DNA of 64,000 nt from Candidatus Villigracilis vicinus (GCA_016721315.1 JADKIL010000013.1:120494-184493); one strand, 5' to 3'. Shown: positions 1 through 8,873, counted from the stretch's first letter. Made by a program: numbers and translations. Notes: generated by a model not told the origin, from the letters alone.

Positions 1-292
1 GAGTGTAAAGGAAGCCCGGCAGGCGGCAGGTGTCTTCGTTGATCTTCGGGTTGTACTTCATGGTGCAAGAACCCAATGGATAGAAGCCGCTGTCCACAGA
101 GTAATTGAAACTGGAGAGTTTCATATAGTGACGTACAACGTCCACTTCGGCGAGTTCGGGCAGGGGCAAGTCAGAGCGAAGCAGATCATTGGAAGGCAGG
201 GCAACTTCGGGCACGTCTGAGGCGGGCATGGTCACGCCGCGTCGCCCGGGAGAGGAGAGTTCAAAAATGGTGGGTTCGATCACGGTAGCCAT
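1..292 (-). CDS. gcvPB: Glycine dehydrogenase (decarboxylating) subunit 2, N-terminal part
   Basis: This is the first ~97 residues of the PLP-binding subunit of the two-subunit glycine decarboxylase (P-protein), which with GcvPA, GcvH and GcvT splits glycine to CO2, ammonia and methylene-THF. The N-terminus ATVIEPTIFELSSPGRRG and the later stretch PLGSCTMKYNPKINE are characteristic of GcvPB. The gene runs off the left end of the window, so the PLP lysine is not visible. Its ATG shares one base with the gcvPA stop (TAATG), so the two subunits are translationally coupled. Identity is secure; only the length is incomplete. Confidence 0.95.
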   Translation of the reverse strand, partial: MATVIEPTIFELSSPGRRGVTMPASDVPEVALPSNDLLRSDLPLPELAEVDVVRHYMKLSSFNYSVDSGFYPLGSCTMKYNPKINEDTCRLPGFLYT

Positions 293-1641
293 TATTTCAT
301 CTCCTTAAGGATTTCGACGAGGGTGTCAATTTCATCTTTGCTGTTCATTTCGGTGACTGCCACAAGCAGATGATTCTTGAGCGAGGGGTAATCGTTGCCG
401 AGGTCGTAGCCGCCGAGGATGCCATTATCGAGCAGGTACTGGTTGACTTCGCTGGCAGGCGTGGGGCAGCACAACACGAATTCATGGAAGAACGGGTCGG
501 TGAAGCACATGCCAAAGCCGTCGATCTTGCTGAGTTCGGTTGCGGCGTAATGCGCTTTTTGATAGCACAGGTTTGCAACTTCCTGCAGCCCGCTCTTGCC
601 GAGCACTGACATATAAACCGAAGCAGCGAGCGCAAGCAAACCCTGGTTCGAGCAGATGTTTGAAGTGGCACGTTCGCGCTTGATATGTTGTTCACGTGCG
701 GTCAGGGTCAACACATACGAGCGATTGCCGCGGTTATCCATGGTTTCGCCGATCAGACGCCCTGCCATTTTGTGAACGTAGGATTTCTTAGTGGTGAAGA
801 AGCCGAGGTAGGGTCCGCCATACCAGAGCGGAATGCCAAATGGCTGTGCTTCGCCCACGACAATGTCTGCGCCCATTGAGGCGGGCGTCTTGAGCATGAG
901 CAAGGCGGTGGGATTTGCCACGATGCAAACAAGCGCGCCCTTTGCATGGGCGTCGTCAATGAGCTTGGTGTAATCGTAAATGCGACCGAAGAAATCAGGA
1001 TATTGCACCACGACCAGCATGGTCTTGTCATCCACAAGCGACATCAACCCTTCGGGACCCGCTTCGAGATCTGCATTGGGGTCGTCTCCCGCTTCTTCAA
1101 TTCCCATCCCCTGCGAGTAGGTGCGAATCACTTCGCGGTACTGCGGGTGGACGGTGGGTGACATGACGACCTTCTTACGCTTGCCGCGGAACTGGGCAAA
1201 GGCAAGGTTCACGGCTTCGGCGGTGGCGGTTGCGCCATCGTAGTGAGATGCGTTGGAGACATCCATGCCGGTGAGGTTGGTCATCAACGATTGATATTCG
1301 AAGATAGCTTGCAGAGTCCCCTGCGAGATTTCAGGCTGATAGGGGGTGTAGGCGGTGTAGAACTCGCCGCGGCGCAGCATGTGATCTACAACTGACGGAA
1401 TGTAGTGGTTGTATGCACCGGCACCGAGAAAGGAAATGAGATGATCGCGCACGTTCTCGTTCGTGGCTGCCATATCGCCCAGGTGAGCGGCGGCTTCCAT
1501 TTCGGTAAGTGCGGGGGGAAGGTTCAACTCGGGAAAACGATGCGCGGCGGGAATCGCCTCAAAGAGATCATCAAGCGATTTTACGCCGACGGTCTCCAGC
1601 ATCGCATCCCGTTCTTTGGGACTGATCGGAATGTAAGTCAT
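292..1641 (-). CDS. gcvPA: Glycine dehydrogenase (decarboxylating) subunit 1
   Basis: 449 residues, the usual size of the alpha subunit of the split P-protein of the glycine cleavage system. The N-terminus MTYIPISPKERDAML and the segments PYQPEISQGTLQAIFEYQS and NASHYDGATATAEA are classic for GcvPA, which forms a heterotetramer with GcvPB in the cytoplasm. It lies 51 nt downstream of gcvH and overlaps the gcvPB start by one base, so the three form one operon under the glycine riboswitch. gcvT is not between them and must lie elsewhere. Nothing looks abnormal. Confidence 0.97.
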   Translation of the reverse strand: MTYIPISPKERDAMLETVGVKSLDDLFEAIPAAHRFPELNLPPALTEMEAAAHLGDMAATNENVRDHLISFLGAGAYNHYIPSVVDHMLRRGEFYTAYTPYQPEISQGTLQAIFEYQSLMTNLTGMDVSNASHYDGATATAEAVNLAFAQFRGKRKKVVMSPTVHPQYREVIRTYSQGMGIEEAGDDPNADLEAGPEGLMSLVDDKTMLVVVQYPDFFGRIYDYTKLIDDAHAKGALVCIVANPTALLMLKTPASMGADIVVGEAQPFGIPLWYGGPYLGFFTTKKSYVHKMAGRLIGETMDNRGNRSYVLTLTAREQHIKRERATSNICSNQGLLALAASVYMSVLGKSGLQEVANLCYQKAHYAATELSKIDGFGMCFTDPFFHEFVLCCPTPASEVNQYLLDNGILGGYDLGNDYPSLKNHLLVAVTEMNSKDEIDTLVEILKEMK

Positions 1642-1692
1642 GGGTTACCTCTAATAATCGCAGGGACGAGGCACCTCGTCCCTGCGAAAAAA

Positions 1693-2070
1693 TTAATGCG
1701 CTCTTCCTGCACAATCAGCTTCATAGGCAGCTGCATCCATTAAACCATCTGCAGAGCCGCCTTCGATCTTGATCATCCAGGCATCACCGAAGGGATCACT
1801 ATTGAGTGTTTCGGGTTTCTCAGAGAGTCCTTTATTCACAGCGCTGACCTTACCAGCCACAGGCGAGTAAATTTCAGCAGAAGCCTTCACCGATTCCACG
1901 GAGGCGATGGCTTTGCCCACGGTCACTTCTTCGCCTTCATCCACAAGAATTTCAACAAAAACAATATCTGAAAGTTGATTCTGGGCAAAATCCGAAATAC
2001 CTACAGCGCCAGTGGCAGGGTCAAACCATTCATCAGATTTAGCGTACTTGAGGTTGGCAGGTGTGTTCAT
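1693..2070 (-). CDS. gcvH: Glycine cleavage system H protein
   Basis: 125-residue lipoyl carrier protein that shuttles the aminomethyl group between the P, T and L proteins. The start at 2070 (MNTPANLKYAKSDEW) is chosen because TAGGAGAC lies 6-7 nt upstream and the family begins this way; an in-frame extension upstream would run into the riboswitch. The lipoyl-lysine motif is visible as ASVESVKASAEIYSPVAG, with the modified Lys in ESVKA, and the C-terminal region has the usual DPFGDAWMIKIE. It is the first gene of the operon behind the glycine riboswitch and terminator. Confidence 0.97.
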   Translation of the reverse strand: MNTPANLKYAKSDEWFDPATGAVGISDFAQNQLSDIVFVEILVDEGEEVTVGKAIASVESVKASAEIYSPVAGKVSAVNKGLSEKPETLNSDPFGDAWMIKIEGGSADGLMDAAAYEADCAGRAH

Positions 2071-2104
2071 TTGTTGTCTCCTATTTGGAAATAATTTTTG
2101 GCGA

Positions 2105-2144
2105 ATCAAAAGAGGACGCACGATTCCATAATCATGCGTCCTCT
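2105..2144 (-). terminator. Intrinsic terminator of the glycine riboswitch expression platform
   Basis: Read on the minus strand, AGAGGACGCA pairs with TGCGTCCTCT (stem about 15 bp, one G-U/mismatch position, loop around ATGG) and is followed by TTTTGATT. It sits between aptamer 2 and gcvH. The 5' arm directly adjoins the 3' side of the aptamer-2 P1 helix, so glycine binding could compete with terminator formation, as in known glycine ON switches. Confidence 0.85.
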
Positions 2145-2360
2145 GTAATTGAACCTGAGAGATTAGTCTAGTTGTGTAGTTTTTGACTACCAAACTAACT
2201 TTACACCGTCGGTATCCTGTGAGTCGTTTCAACAGGAATTTTCCAGAGTGTCGTCGGTTACAGGGTCCTTTTGCCTGAGAGATTCATCTGGATTCGCCTT
2301 GTCTCCAGATTTGCACCTTCGGCGTCCTCTTACGGGGATCTCTTCCCTGTGAACCGTTTA
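2145..2360 (-). promoter_or_regulatory. Tandem glycine riboswitch
   Basis: Two consecutive glycine-aptamer signatures are visible on the minus strand. Aptamer 1 (about 2356-2265) contains GAAGAGATCC, then GCCGAAGGTGCAA, then CTCTCAGGCAAAAGGACC. Aptamer 2 (about 2250-2145) contains ACCGACGGTGTAA and CTCTCAGGTTCAA. These are the conserved J-region and P3b/P1 elements of the gcvT-type riboswitch. A short linker separates the two, as in cooperative tandem forms, and a terminator hairpin follows. A TATAAC -10-like box lies at 2369-2364 but no convincing -35. It should activate gcvH-gcvPA-gcvPB when glycine is abundant. Confidence 0.93.
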
Positions 2361-2417
2361 ATTGTTATACAAATTCTAAGGTCGAGAAGAGACAGAGTCA
2401 AGGGGAAAATGTAACCT

Positions 2418-3746
2418 TTAAGGCTGAGATGTCCTTGGCTGCCGTTCGGCTTGCAGGTATTGTTGTAAAGTAGCGATCGTTTCCTGATATTGAGGGTCGG
2501 AGATCGCATTATCCAGTTCAAATGGATCAAGGTTCAGGTCGTAGAACTCCGAAAGGTCATTCTCTGTTTCAATATAAATGTATTCTCCAGTATGAATGGC
2601 AGACCAGGCACCCCGGTCTGGCCAGGCTTCCAGCAAAATGTGATCACGCCAATCCGCTCCGCCTTGAAGCATATTGACCAATGAACGCCCATCCACAGAG
2701 TCCGGGATGCGTGTTTCAGAAAGTTCATAAAGGGTTGGGGCAATATCGATATTAGCAACGATGCGGTCGTCCACATAAGGCGTGGGGACAAGCACCGGGT
2801 AACGAATGGCAAACGGCACTTTGACAGATTCTTCATACGCGGTACTCTTCGAATCCAAACGGTGCTCACCCCAATGTTTACCGTTATCCGAAATAAAGAT
2901 AATAACGGTGTTATCCAACTCGCCGGTTTCCTTCAACTTATTAATAATGTCCGGGATGGTACGGTCGAGCGCCATCAAGGTCAGGATCTGACGCCTGCGA
3001 GTGTTGTCGATCGAAGTAATATCTTTCTCTGTCAGCGGAGCCATATTTGAAATTGAAGCAGGTTTATCTTCTATGTCTGCTTCATTAAAACTTGCCGGAC
3101 GATACGGCACCAGATCGGTTAAAAGTGCAGTATCCTCTTCGGCAGGAGTAAAAGGTGCATGTGGCGCATTAGGCGCATAAACAAGAAGGAAAGGTTTCGA
3201 CTGTTGACTGGCTTGGTCAAGAAACTCAAGACCAAAATCCCGAAAGAGATAGGTTGAATAGCCTGTATGTTTTGACCATGTCCCGTTCACATTCAAGTCT
3301 GGGTCATAGTAGCTTTTCAGCGTACCACCCCAAAACGAAACCCAGAAATCATACTCAGGGCGGGCATCCCCTTTCCATGAGTTTAGATACTTCCCCACCA
3401 ACCCTGTGTAATAACCGTTTCGCTGAATATCTTCCACCATAGTGCCAAACTCTAGCGGATCTTCATTGACATGCACCCAATGGTTATGCGCATACATACC
3501 TGTCAAGATACTCGCCCGACTCGGGCAACAAAAAGGAGTCGTCACATAACCCTTTGAGAAGGTCACACCCTGATCAAAGATCAATTCCTGGGTGTTCGGC
3601 ATATACTCCATCGTGTCATACCGCTGGTCATCTGTGATGATGATCAGAAAGTTTGGGCGTGTGTCATTAAAACGCGGAAGACCCTGACAAGCTGACATCA
3701 CAGACACCGCCAAGGCAAAGATTACAACGTAATATAACTTCTTCAT
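2418..3746 (-). CDS. Lipoprotein sulfatase (arylsulfatase family)
   Basis: 442-residue type I sulfatase of the alkaline phosphatase superfamily. A signal peptide ends in lipobox SVMSAC (Cys20), so it is probably membrane-anchored on the outside. Metal ligands ITDDQR (Asp39, Asp40) and the formylglycine motif CCPSR starting at Cys73 (C-x-P-S-R) are present, followed by ASILTG; a second metal site is seen in IFISDNGKHWGEH. It should hydrolyse sulfate esters of glycans or other organics after conversion of Cys73 by a formylglycine-generating or anaerobic maturase, neither of which is in the window. The start codon directly abuts the stop of the upstream pseudouridine synthase gene (no gap). Substrate cannot be read from sequence. 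Confidence 0.9.
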   Translation of the reverse strand: MKKLYYVVIFALAVSVMSACQGLPRFNDTRPNFLIIITDDQRYDTMEYMPNTQELIFDQGVTFSKGYVTTPFCCPSRASILTGMYAHNHWVHVNEDPLEFGTMVEDIQRNGYYTGLVGKYLNSWKGDARPEYDFWVSFWGGTLKSYYDPDLNVNGTWSKHTGYSTYLFRDFGLEFLDQASQQSKPFLLVYAPNAPHAPFTPAEEDTALLTDLVPYRPASFNEADIEDKPASISNMAPLTEKDITSIDNTRRRQILTLMALDRTIPDIINKLKETGELDNTVIIFISDNGKHWGEHRLDSKSTAYEESVKVPFAIRYPVLVPTPYVDDRIVANIDIAPTLYELSETRIPDSVDGRSLVNMLQGGADWRDHILLEAWPDRGAWSAIHTGEYIYIETENDLSEFYDLNLDPFELDNAISDPQYQETIATLQQYLQAERQPRTSQP

Positions 3747-4622
3747 TTACTTCCTTCTTTTGGGAGACGGTCCAGTCCGTTTTTGGGAAGCAGGCTCAGC
3801 TCGCCTTCTCGAGGCTGATTCGTTTCTCCTATTCGGAGTCGTATCGGTCGTCCGTTGCATGGGTCGCCTGGGCGGACGCGGCTTCATGGATTTCTGTTCC
3901 ATCTTCGGGACATTTTCCCCTTTCAATTCCCGAATTTCATCCTCGGTCAAATATCGCCACTGACGGGGCTTGAGATCGCCAAGTTTCAAGGTACCGATCC
4001 GCAAACGGATAATTCTTACAACGGGCAAACCGAGCAATTTCCCGATCTCACGGATCTGACGCTTCTTGCCTTCCCCCATTACCACCCGGATCCACGCGCC
4101 TTTGCCGGAAGATGAAATAAAGTGGACATGTGCAGGCTGGGTACGGTCACCATCGGGAAGTACCACCCCTCTCCGCCAGGCATCGATCTGTTCGGTATCG
4201 GGGCGACGTGCCACAAGGACGCGATATTCTTTCTCATGACCAAAACGCGGATGTGTGAGCTTATTTGTCAGCTCCCCATCATTGGTCATAAGGATCAAGC
4301 CTTCGGAATCATAATCGAGACGCCCCACCGGATAAAGATGCCCCGGTACAGGGATCAGATCACGCACGGTCTGGCGGTCATCCGGACCCTCTGCAGCAGA
4401 CAGCACATTGCGTGGTTTGTATAAGGCAATATATGCCATCGTCTCAGGCTTGGCAAGCGCCTTACCGTCCACAGTGACACGGTCAACAGCAAGGTCAGCT
4501 TTCTGTCCCAACTCGGCGGGTTTCCCATTGACGAAGACGCGCCCTTCAATAATAAATTCTTCACAGGCGCGGCGCGAGCCATATCCAGCCTGGGCGAGCA
4601 ATTTTTGTAAACGTTCCTGCAT
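3747..4622 (-). CDS. rluB: rRNA pseudouridine synthase, RsuA/RluB/E/F family
   Basis: 291 residues. The N-terminal S4 RNA-binding domain (about 1-60, MQERLQKLLAQAGYGSRRAC, then INGKPAELG-like turn) is followed by the RsuA-type catalytic domain with YPVGRLDYDSEGLIL, in which Asp103 is the catalytic aspartate. It isomerises a uridine in large-subunit rRNA; RluB is the best guess because it lies beside scpB, a common pairing in Gram-positive bacteria and Chloroflexota. The C-terminal ~50 residues are a basic, low-complexity Arg/Pro/Ser tail of unknown role. It lies 2 nt downstream of scpB on the same strand. Confidence 0.9.
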   Translation of the reverse strand: MQERLQKLLAQAGYGSRRACEEFIIEGRVFVNGKPAELGQKADLAVDRVTVDGKALAKPETMAYIALYKPRNVLSAAEGPDDRQTVRDLIPVPGHLYPVGRLDYDSEGLILMTNDGELTNKLTHPRFGHEKEYRVLVARRPDTEQIDAWRRGVVLPDGDRTQPAHVHFISSSGKGAWIRVVMGEGKKRQIREIGKLLGLPVVRIIRLRIGTLKLGDLKPRQWRYLTEDEIRELKGENVPKMEQKSMKPRPPRRPMQRTTDTTPNRRNESASRRRAEPASQKRTGPSPKRRK

Positions 4623-4624
4623 GT

Positions 4625-5194
4625 TTAGCCTTTCAATAACTCTGTCGGTTCCGGTTCAACTTCAATGGGTGCGGCAAGTGGCGGCAATTCCATAATCGAA
4701 GTCAACCCGAAATGTTGTAAAAATTCAGGCGTGGTCGAATACAAGATCGGACGCCCCGGACCCTCTGTTCGTCCAGATTCCTGGATCAAACCTTTGCTCA
4801 ATAAACTCTTCATCATACCGTCACTATTCACGCCGCGGATCGAATCCACCTGCGGGCGCGTGACCGGCTGTTGGTACGCAATGATCGCCAGCGTCTCCAA
4901 TGCGGCTCGACTGAGGTGTGTGATCGCCTCCAAGCCAAGAAACGTCTCGACCAAAGAAGCCAGTTCCGGAGCAGTCGTCAACTGCACGCGACCCGCATTG
5001 CGCTGCAAGCGCAAGCCGCGCGACTTTAATGCTTCTTCCAATTCTTTCAAGCCACGTTCCACCACCGAAGCCGTCACATCCAACGCCTGAGAAAGCTGCA
5101 CCATCGGCACTGGCTCCGCCGAAACGAACAACATCGCCTCGATCTTCGCCGACAGGCTCAACTCTTCATTTGAAATGGATTGAGATTCGCTCAT
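4625..5194 (-). CDS. scpB: Segregation and condensation protein B
   Basis: 189 residues. ScpB is the winged-helix kite subunit that with ScpA bridges SMC heads in the bacterial condensin. The pattern SAKIEAMLFVSAEPVPMVQL and the second winged helix with ETLAIIAYQQPVTRPQVDSIRGVNS are diagnostic. Start 5194 (MSESQS) is preferred because GGAG lies about 9 nt upstream; an upstream in-frame ATG at 5212 would place that GGAG inside the gene. Its partner scpA is not adjacent but about 44 kb away at 49 kb on the other strand. It forms a unit with the pseudouridine synthase and sulfatase genes. Confidence 0.95.
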   Translation of the reverse strand: MSESQSISNEELSLSAKIEAMLFVSAEPVPMVQLSQALDVTASVVERGLKELEEALKSRGLRLQRNAGRVQLTTAPELASLVETFLGLEAITHLSRAALETLAIIAYQQPVTRPQVDSIRGVNSDGMMKSLLSKGLIQESGRTEGPGRPILYSTTPEFLQHFGLTSIMELPPLAAPIEVEPEPTELLKG

Positions 5195-5234
5195 GCTATA
5201 ATTGCTCCGCATTCAATAGATTTATACATACAAA

Positions 5235-5804
5235 ATGAAACCAAATAATCACATCCAACTCTTCTTCATTATTCTTGTTGCCGCGTCGCTGGCTTGCTCC
5301 ATCAACGTCGGTGGACCCGAGTATCCGGCACAGACAGTCCCTGCATCTGCCACCGATGCGCAAACCTTGCGCGATATGATCCAGCAGGCAATGGTCACTG
5401 GCGCAGAAACGGGCGTCATCACACTGCAGATCACAGAATCTCAACTCACCGGATACATCGCAGAAAAGATCGCCCTGCAAACCACCCCACCATTTACTGA
5501 GCCGCAGATCCTACTCCGCAACGGACAGATGATGATGTATGGCAAGTTCACACAAGGCTGGTTCACCGGTAACATGCTCATCACCATGAATGTGACCATT
5601 GATGAAGCCACCGGTCAACCCAAAATTCAAATCGCCTCGGCAGATTTCGGTCCCGTCCCTGCACCGGAAGGTCTCAACACCGCCATCAGTGCCATTATTG
5701 ACGAAGCCTTTACCGGCTCATTCGGTCCTGTGGCTGTCGGCTTCCGATTGCAAACCATCAGCATTGCAGATGGCATCATGACGGTAACAGGAAGAATTAA
5801 ATAG
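5235..5804 (+). CDS. Putative lipoprotein of unknown function
   Basis: 189 residues with an N-terminal hydrophobic segment and lipobox AASLAC (Cys about 21), so a likely lipoprotein. The rest is soluble, predicted beta-rich, with ILLRNGQMMMYGKF and a C-terminal ISIADGIMTVTGRIK, reminiscent of LmeA/YpmS-like lipid-binding folds, but I do not recognise a named family. It is divergent from scpB; a TATAAT with extended TG lies at 5194-5202, 32 nt upstream, and may serve this gene. The next gene is another lipoprotein 19 nt downstream. Confidence 0.75.
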   Translation: MKPNNHIQLFFIILVAASLACSINVGGPEYPAQTVPASATDAQTLRDMIQQAMVTGAETGVITLQITESQLTGYIAEKIALQTTPPFTEPQILLRNGQMMMYGKFTQGWFTGNMLITMNVTIDEATGQPKIQIASADFGPVPAPEGLNTAISAIIDEAFTGSFGPVAVGFRLQTISIADGIMTVTGRIK

Positions 5805-5823
5805 CGGCTGGATTATACCCGAC

Positions 5824-7413
5824 ATGCCCCGCTTCCCTCTCCGCTCCAGCCTGCCCTTCATCATTTTACTTTTTGCTTCTCTGTTGGCGGCTTGTCGCTC
5901 ACCCCAGCTTAACAGCAGCATCAAGATCAGTATTACCGCAGACGGACAAACCCAGGAAGTAACCGTTGAGCCTGGCGCGACCGTAACCCAGGCACTGGAA
6001 AGCGCCGGTATCGAATTAGGCAGCCTCGACAAGACCGAACCGCCGCTTTACACCGTCATCAGCGATGGCGACAGTATTACTTTGACACGTGTGGAAGAGG
6101 TCTTCGAAACTGCCGAATCTGTCATCCCATTTGAAAGGCAGATCGTCCGCAATGAGACCCTGCCTGAAGGAGAAACGCGCCTTGTGCAGGCAGGCGTGAA
6201 CGGACTCGAAGAGGTCACCTACCGCAGGATACTGGAAGACAAAGTAGAGATCAGCAAGAATGTAGTTAAGAGCGTGGTCGTAAAAGAGGCACTGCCTGAG
6301 ATCGTCATGGTCGGCGCGCAAGCATCCTTTGTGCCGCTAAATGTGCCGGGAACACTTGCCTATTTGGCAGGCGGCAATGCCTGGATCATGGAAGGCTCTA
6401 CTGCCAATCGCCGCGTCATCGTCAGCACTGGCGATCTGGATGGACGCATATTCACCCTTTCTCCCAATGGGGAATATCTGGTCTTCACCCGTAAATCAAG
6501 CAAACCCGCCGACGAAGAGATCAATACGCTTTGGGCGGTACGCACCCGCAACCTTGAACCAAAACTGATCTCATTGCAAGCCCGAAATGTCGTCCACTTT
6601 GCGGCGTGGATACCTGGAACAAACTCAGTGGCGTATTCCACTGTCGAGCCGCGCAGCACAGCACCTGGCTGGCAGGCGAACAATGACCTGTATCGCGTGA
6701 GCATCACCAACAGCGGCAGTCCACGCAAACTGCTAGGTTCTGGCAGCGGCGGTGTGTACGGTTGGTGGGGTATGTCCTTTGCCTTCGCACCAGACGGGCG
6801 CCTCGCGTATGCCCGCCCGGATGGAATCGGTCTTGTTGATCAAGATGGCGGCTATTTGAAACCCTTATTAGATATCACCCCATTAAACACACACAGCGAC
6901 TGGGCATGGATTCCGCCCATCGTTTGGGGGGCAGACGGAAACAGTTTATACTTCGTCAGTCATGCCCCTGCACCCGCACCCATTTCCGGCGAAGAGTCGC
7001 CTTACTTTGACCTCTCCGCCCTCTCGTTCAAAAACGAATCGGCGGTCACTCTGGTTAACTCAGCCGGCATGTTCTCGTATCCATCCATTTCTCCGGTCAC
7101 ATACATTGGAAGAGAAGCCGCCTTTCAAGTAGCGTTCCTGCAATCCATTTTTATTGACCAAAGCGATTCGAGCCGTTATCGGTTGATCGCGATGGATCGT
7201 GACGGTTCGAACAGCCGCGCGCTTTTCCCACCGGCAGACAAAAATGGAATCGAACCACAAACACCCGCCTGGGCACCCGGACAGGTGGAAGGACAAACCG
7301 GAAGTTTTATCGCAGTCACCTATCAAGGCAACCTGTGGTTGGTTGACAGCGGCAGCGGCAACACCTATCAAGTTACCGGGGACGGATTGATCTCCCGGAT
7401 CGACTGGAAGTAA
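5824..7413 (+). CDS. Lipoprotein with YabE/G5-like N-terminus and PD40 beta-propeller
   Basis: 529 residues. Signal peptide with lipobox LLAAC (Cys about 24). Residues ~32-80 resemble the ubiquitin-like DUF348 repeat (TADGQTQEVTVEPGATV), and ~95-165 resemble a G5 domain (EVTYRRILEDKVEISKN) as in cell-wall-binding resuscitation-promoting proteins. From ~175 on, TolB/PD40-type propeller blades appear (FTLSPNGEYLVFTRKSS, FAFAPDGRLAYARPDG, AMDRDGSNSRALFPP). Probably an extracellular surface-associated binding protein. The domain order is an unusual combination. It precedes the glycan locus by 26 nt and may be transcribed with it. Confidence 0.8.
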   Translation: MPRFPLRSSLPFIILLFASLLAACRSPQLNSSIKISITADGQTQEVTVEPGATVTQALESAGIELGSLDKTEPPLYTVISDGDSITLTRVEEVFETAESVIPFERQIVRNETLPEGETRLVQAGVNGLEEVTYRRILEDKVEISKNVVKSVVVKEALPEIVMVGAQASFVPLNVPGTLAYLAGGNAWIMEGSTANRRVIVSTGDLDGRIFTLSPNGEYLVFTRKSSKPADEEINTLWAVRTRNLEPKLISLQARNVVHFAAWIPGTNSVAYSTVEPRSTAPGWQANNDLYRVSITNSGSPRKLLGSGSGGVYGWWGMSFAFAPDGRLAYARPDGIGLVDQDGGYLKPLLDITPLNTHSDWAWIPPIVWGADGNSLYFVSHAPAPAPISGEESPYFDLSALSFKNESAVTLVNSAGMFSYPSISPVTYIGREAAFQVAFLQSIFIDQSDSSRYRLIAMDRDGSNSRALFPPADKNGIEPQTPAWAPGQVEGQTGSFIAVTYQGNLWLVDSGSGNTYQVTGDGLISRIDWK

Positions 7414-7439
7414 CTTAAATAAAAAGAGGTACATACGCA

Positions 7440-8399
7440 ATGCGAATACTGATCACAGGCGCAGCCGGATTCCTCGGCTCTCATCTCTGCGACCGCCTTC
7501 TTGCAGACGGTCACGAGATCATCGGCATGGATAACTTCATCACGGGCAACCCTGATAACATCGCTCATCTTGCTGGCAATGAAAAATTTCAATTCTTCAA
7601 GCGAGATGTTTCCAATTACATCTTTGTGCCCGGCAAAGTTGAAGCGATCTTGCACTTTGCTTCTCCTGCCAGCCCAAACCCGCTTTCCAAATCCGGTTAC
7701 TTTAACTTGCCCATTCAAACCATGAAGGCAGGTGCGCTTGGAACGCATAACTGTTTGGGTGTAGCGCGTCGCGATGGGTCTCGTTTCCTGATCGCTTCCA
7801 CCAGCGAGATCTACGGAGATCCAGAGGTTCACCCGCAGGCAGAGACCTACCCTGGCAACGTTGACCCGGTTGGTGAACGCGCCGTATATGACGAAGCCAA
7901 ACGCTTCGCTGAGTCGATGACCATGGCATATCACCGCTTCCATGGTGTGAATACAAGCATCGTGCGCATCTTCAACACCTATGGTCCACGCATGGACATG
8001 GAAGATGGTCGCGCCCTGCCCAATCTGCTCAAACAAGCCCTGTTGGGTCAACCACTGACCGTATATGGCACTGGCAGCCAAACCCGCTCCTTTTGTTTCG
8101 TAGATGACCTGATCGAAGGGATCGTAAAACTGCTGTACTCCAATGAGCATATGCCCGTCAACATTGGCAACCCGGTGGAAATGACCGTGCTTGAATTTGC
8201 AGAAACCATCAACCGCATCACCGGCAACACCGCCGGGATTACCTTTATGGAAAATGCCCGCAGCGCCCGCGACCCGCAGCGCCGCCGCCCCGACATTACC
8301 CGTGCAAAAAATATCCTGAATTGGGAACCGAAAGTCAGTCTGGAGGAGGGTCTGCGCCGCACCATCCCATTTTTCAAACAAAAACTGGGGCTGGCATGA
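7440..8399 (+). CDS. NAD-dependent epimerase/dehydratase, UDP-glucuronate decarboxylase-like
   Basis: 319-residue extended short-chain dehydrogenase. The Rossmann motif ITGAAGFLGSHLCDRLL is at the N-terminus; the catalytic triad is seen as STSEIYGDP (Ser/Thr) and YDEAKRFAE (Tyr and Lys separated by three residues); RIFNTYGPRM and RSFCFVDDLIEGI follow. The pattern is closest to UDP-xylose synthase/UDP-glucuronate decarboxylase and dTDP-glucose dehydratase relatives, so it supplies a nucleotide sugar for surface glycans. An in-frame RBS AAAGAGG lies before the ATG. It overlaps gtrA by 4 nt (ATGA). Confidence 0.88.
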   Translation: MRILITGAAGFLGSHLCDRLLADGHEIIGMDNFITGNPDNIAHLAGNEKFQFFKRDVSNYIFVPGKVEAILHFASPASPNPLSKSGYFNLPIQTMKAGALGTHNCLGVARRDGSRFLIASTSEIYGDPEVHPQAETYPGNVDPVGERAVYDEAKRFAESMTMAYHRFHGVNTSIVRIFNTYGPRMDMEDGRALPNLLKQALLGQPLTVYGTGSQTRSFCFVDDLIEGIVKLLYSNEHMPVNIGNPVEMTVLEFAETINRITGNTAGITFMENARSARDPQRRRPDITRAKNILNWEPKVSLEEGLRRTIPFFKQKLGLA

Positions 8400-8863
8400 T
8401 CCTGACGGACGCAAAAGAACGAAGGCGTTTTCTCAAATTTGCATTCGTCGGAGCCATTGGCGCGGCGATCGATTTCGGCGTGATGAACCTGCTTTCCCAT
8501 GGGATATTGCAACTCCCCCTGGTTGTGGCAGGGACCATTTCCTTCATTTGTGCCGTCATTAGCAACTTCACATGGAATCGCTACTGGACCTACCCCGAAT
8601 CACGCTCGCGCCCGCTTCTTAACCAATTAGGAATGTTCTTTGCCGTCAACGTGGCTGGCATGGCGATCCGCATTCCGATTCTGCATTACCTTGAACCACC
8701 GCTTCTGCAACTGGTTGAAACTTCCTTCCACACCTCCTACCTTACCGCCGAGTTCTACGCAAAAAACCTGACTCTGGCTGCCGCTGTGGGCATTGTGATG
8801 ATGTGGAACTTTTTTATCAACCGTTACTGGACATACAACGACATTGACGATGACATAGGATAG
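8396..8863 (+). CDS. GtrA family membrane protein
   Basis: 155 residues with four predicted membrane helices, the GtrA/DPMS fold. Signature RRFLKFAFVGAIGAAIDF at the N-terminus and NFTWNRYWTYPESR in the middle; a second FFINRYWTY repeats near the C-terminus. GtrA proteins assist translocation or use of polyprenyl-phosphate-linked sugars in glycan modification. The ATG overlaps the stop of the epimerase gene (ATGA), so translation is coupled and the start is firm. Confidence 0.9.
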   Translation: MILTDAKERRRFLKFAFVGAIGAAIDFGVMNLLSHGILQLPLVVAGTISFICAVISNFTWNRYWTYPESRSRPLLNQLGMFFAVNVAGMAIRIPILHYLEPPLLQLVETSFHTSYLTAEFYAKNLTLAAAVGIVMMWNFFINRYWTYNDIDDDIG

Positions 8864-8873
8864 GGATATTCAC

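Noticed and set aside
2071..2232. N-terminal extension of gcvH
   Set aside because: It would translate the riboswitch; a strong RBS lies before the 2070 start.
7368..8414. Long minus-strand open frame opposite the epimerase gene
   Set aside because: Shadow of the epimerase, whose motifs are clear.
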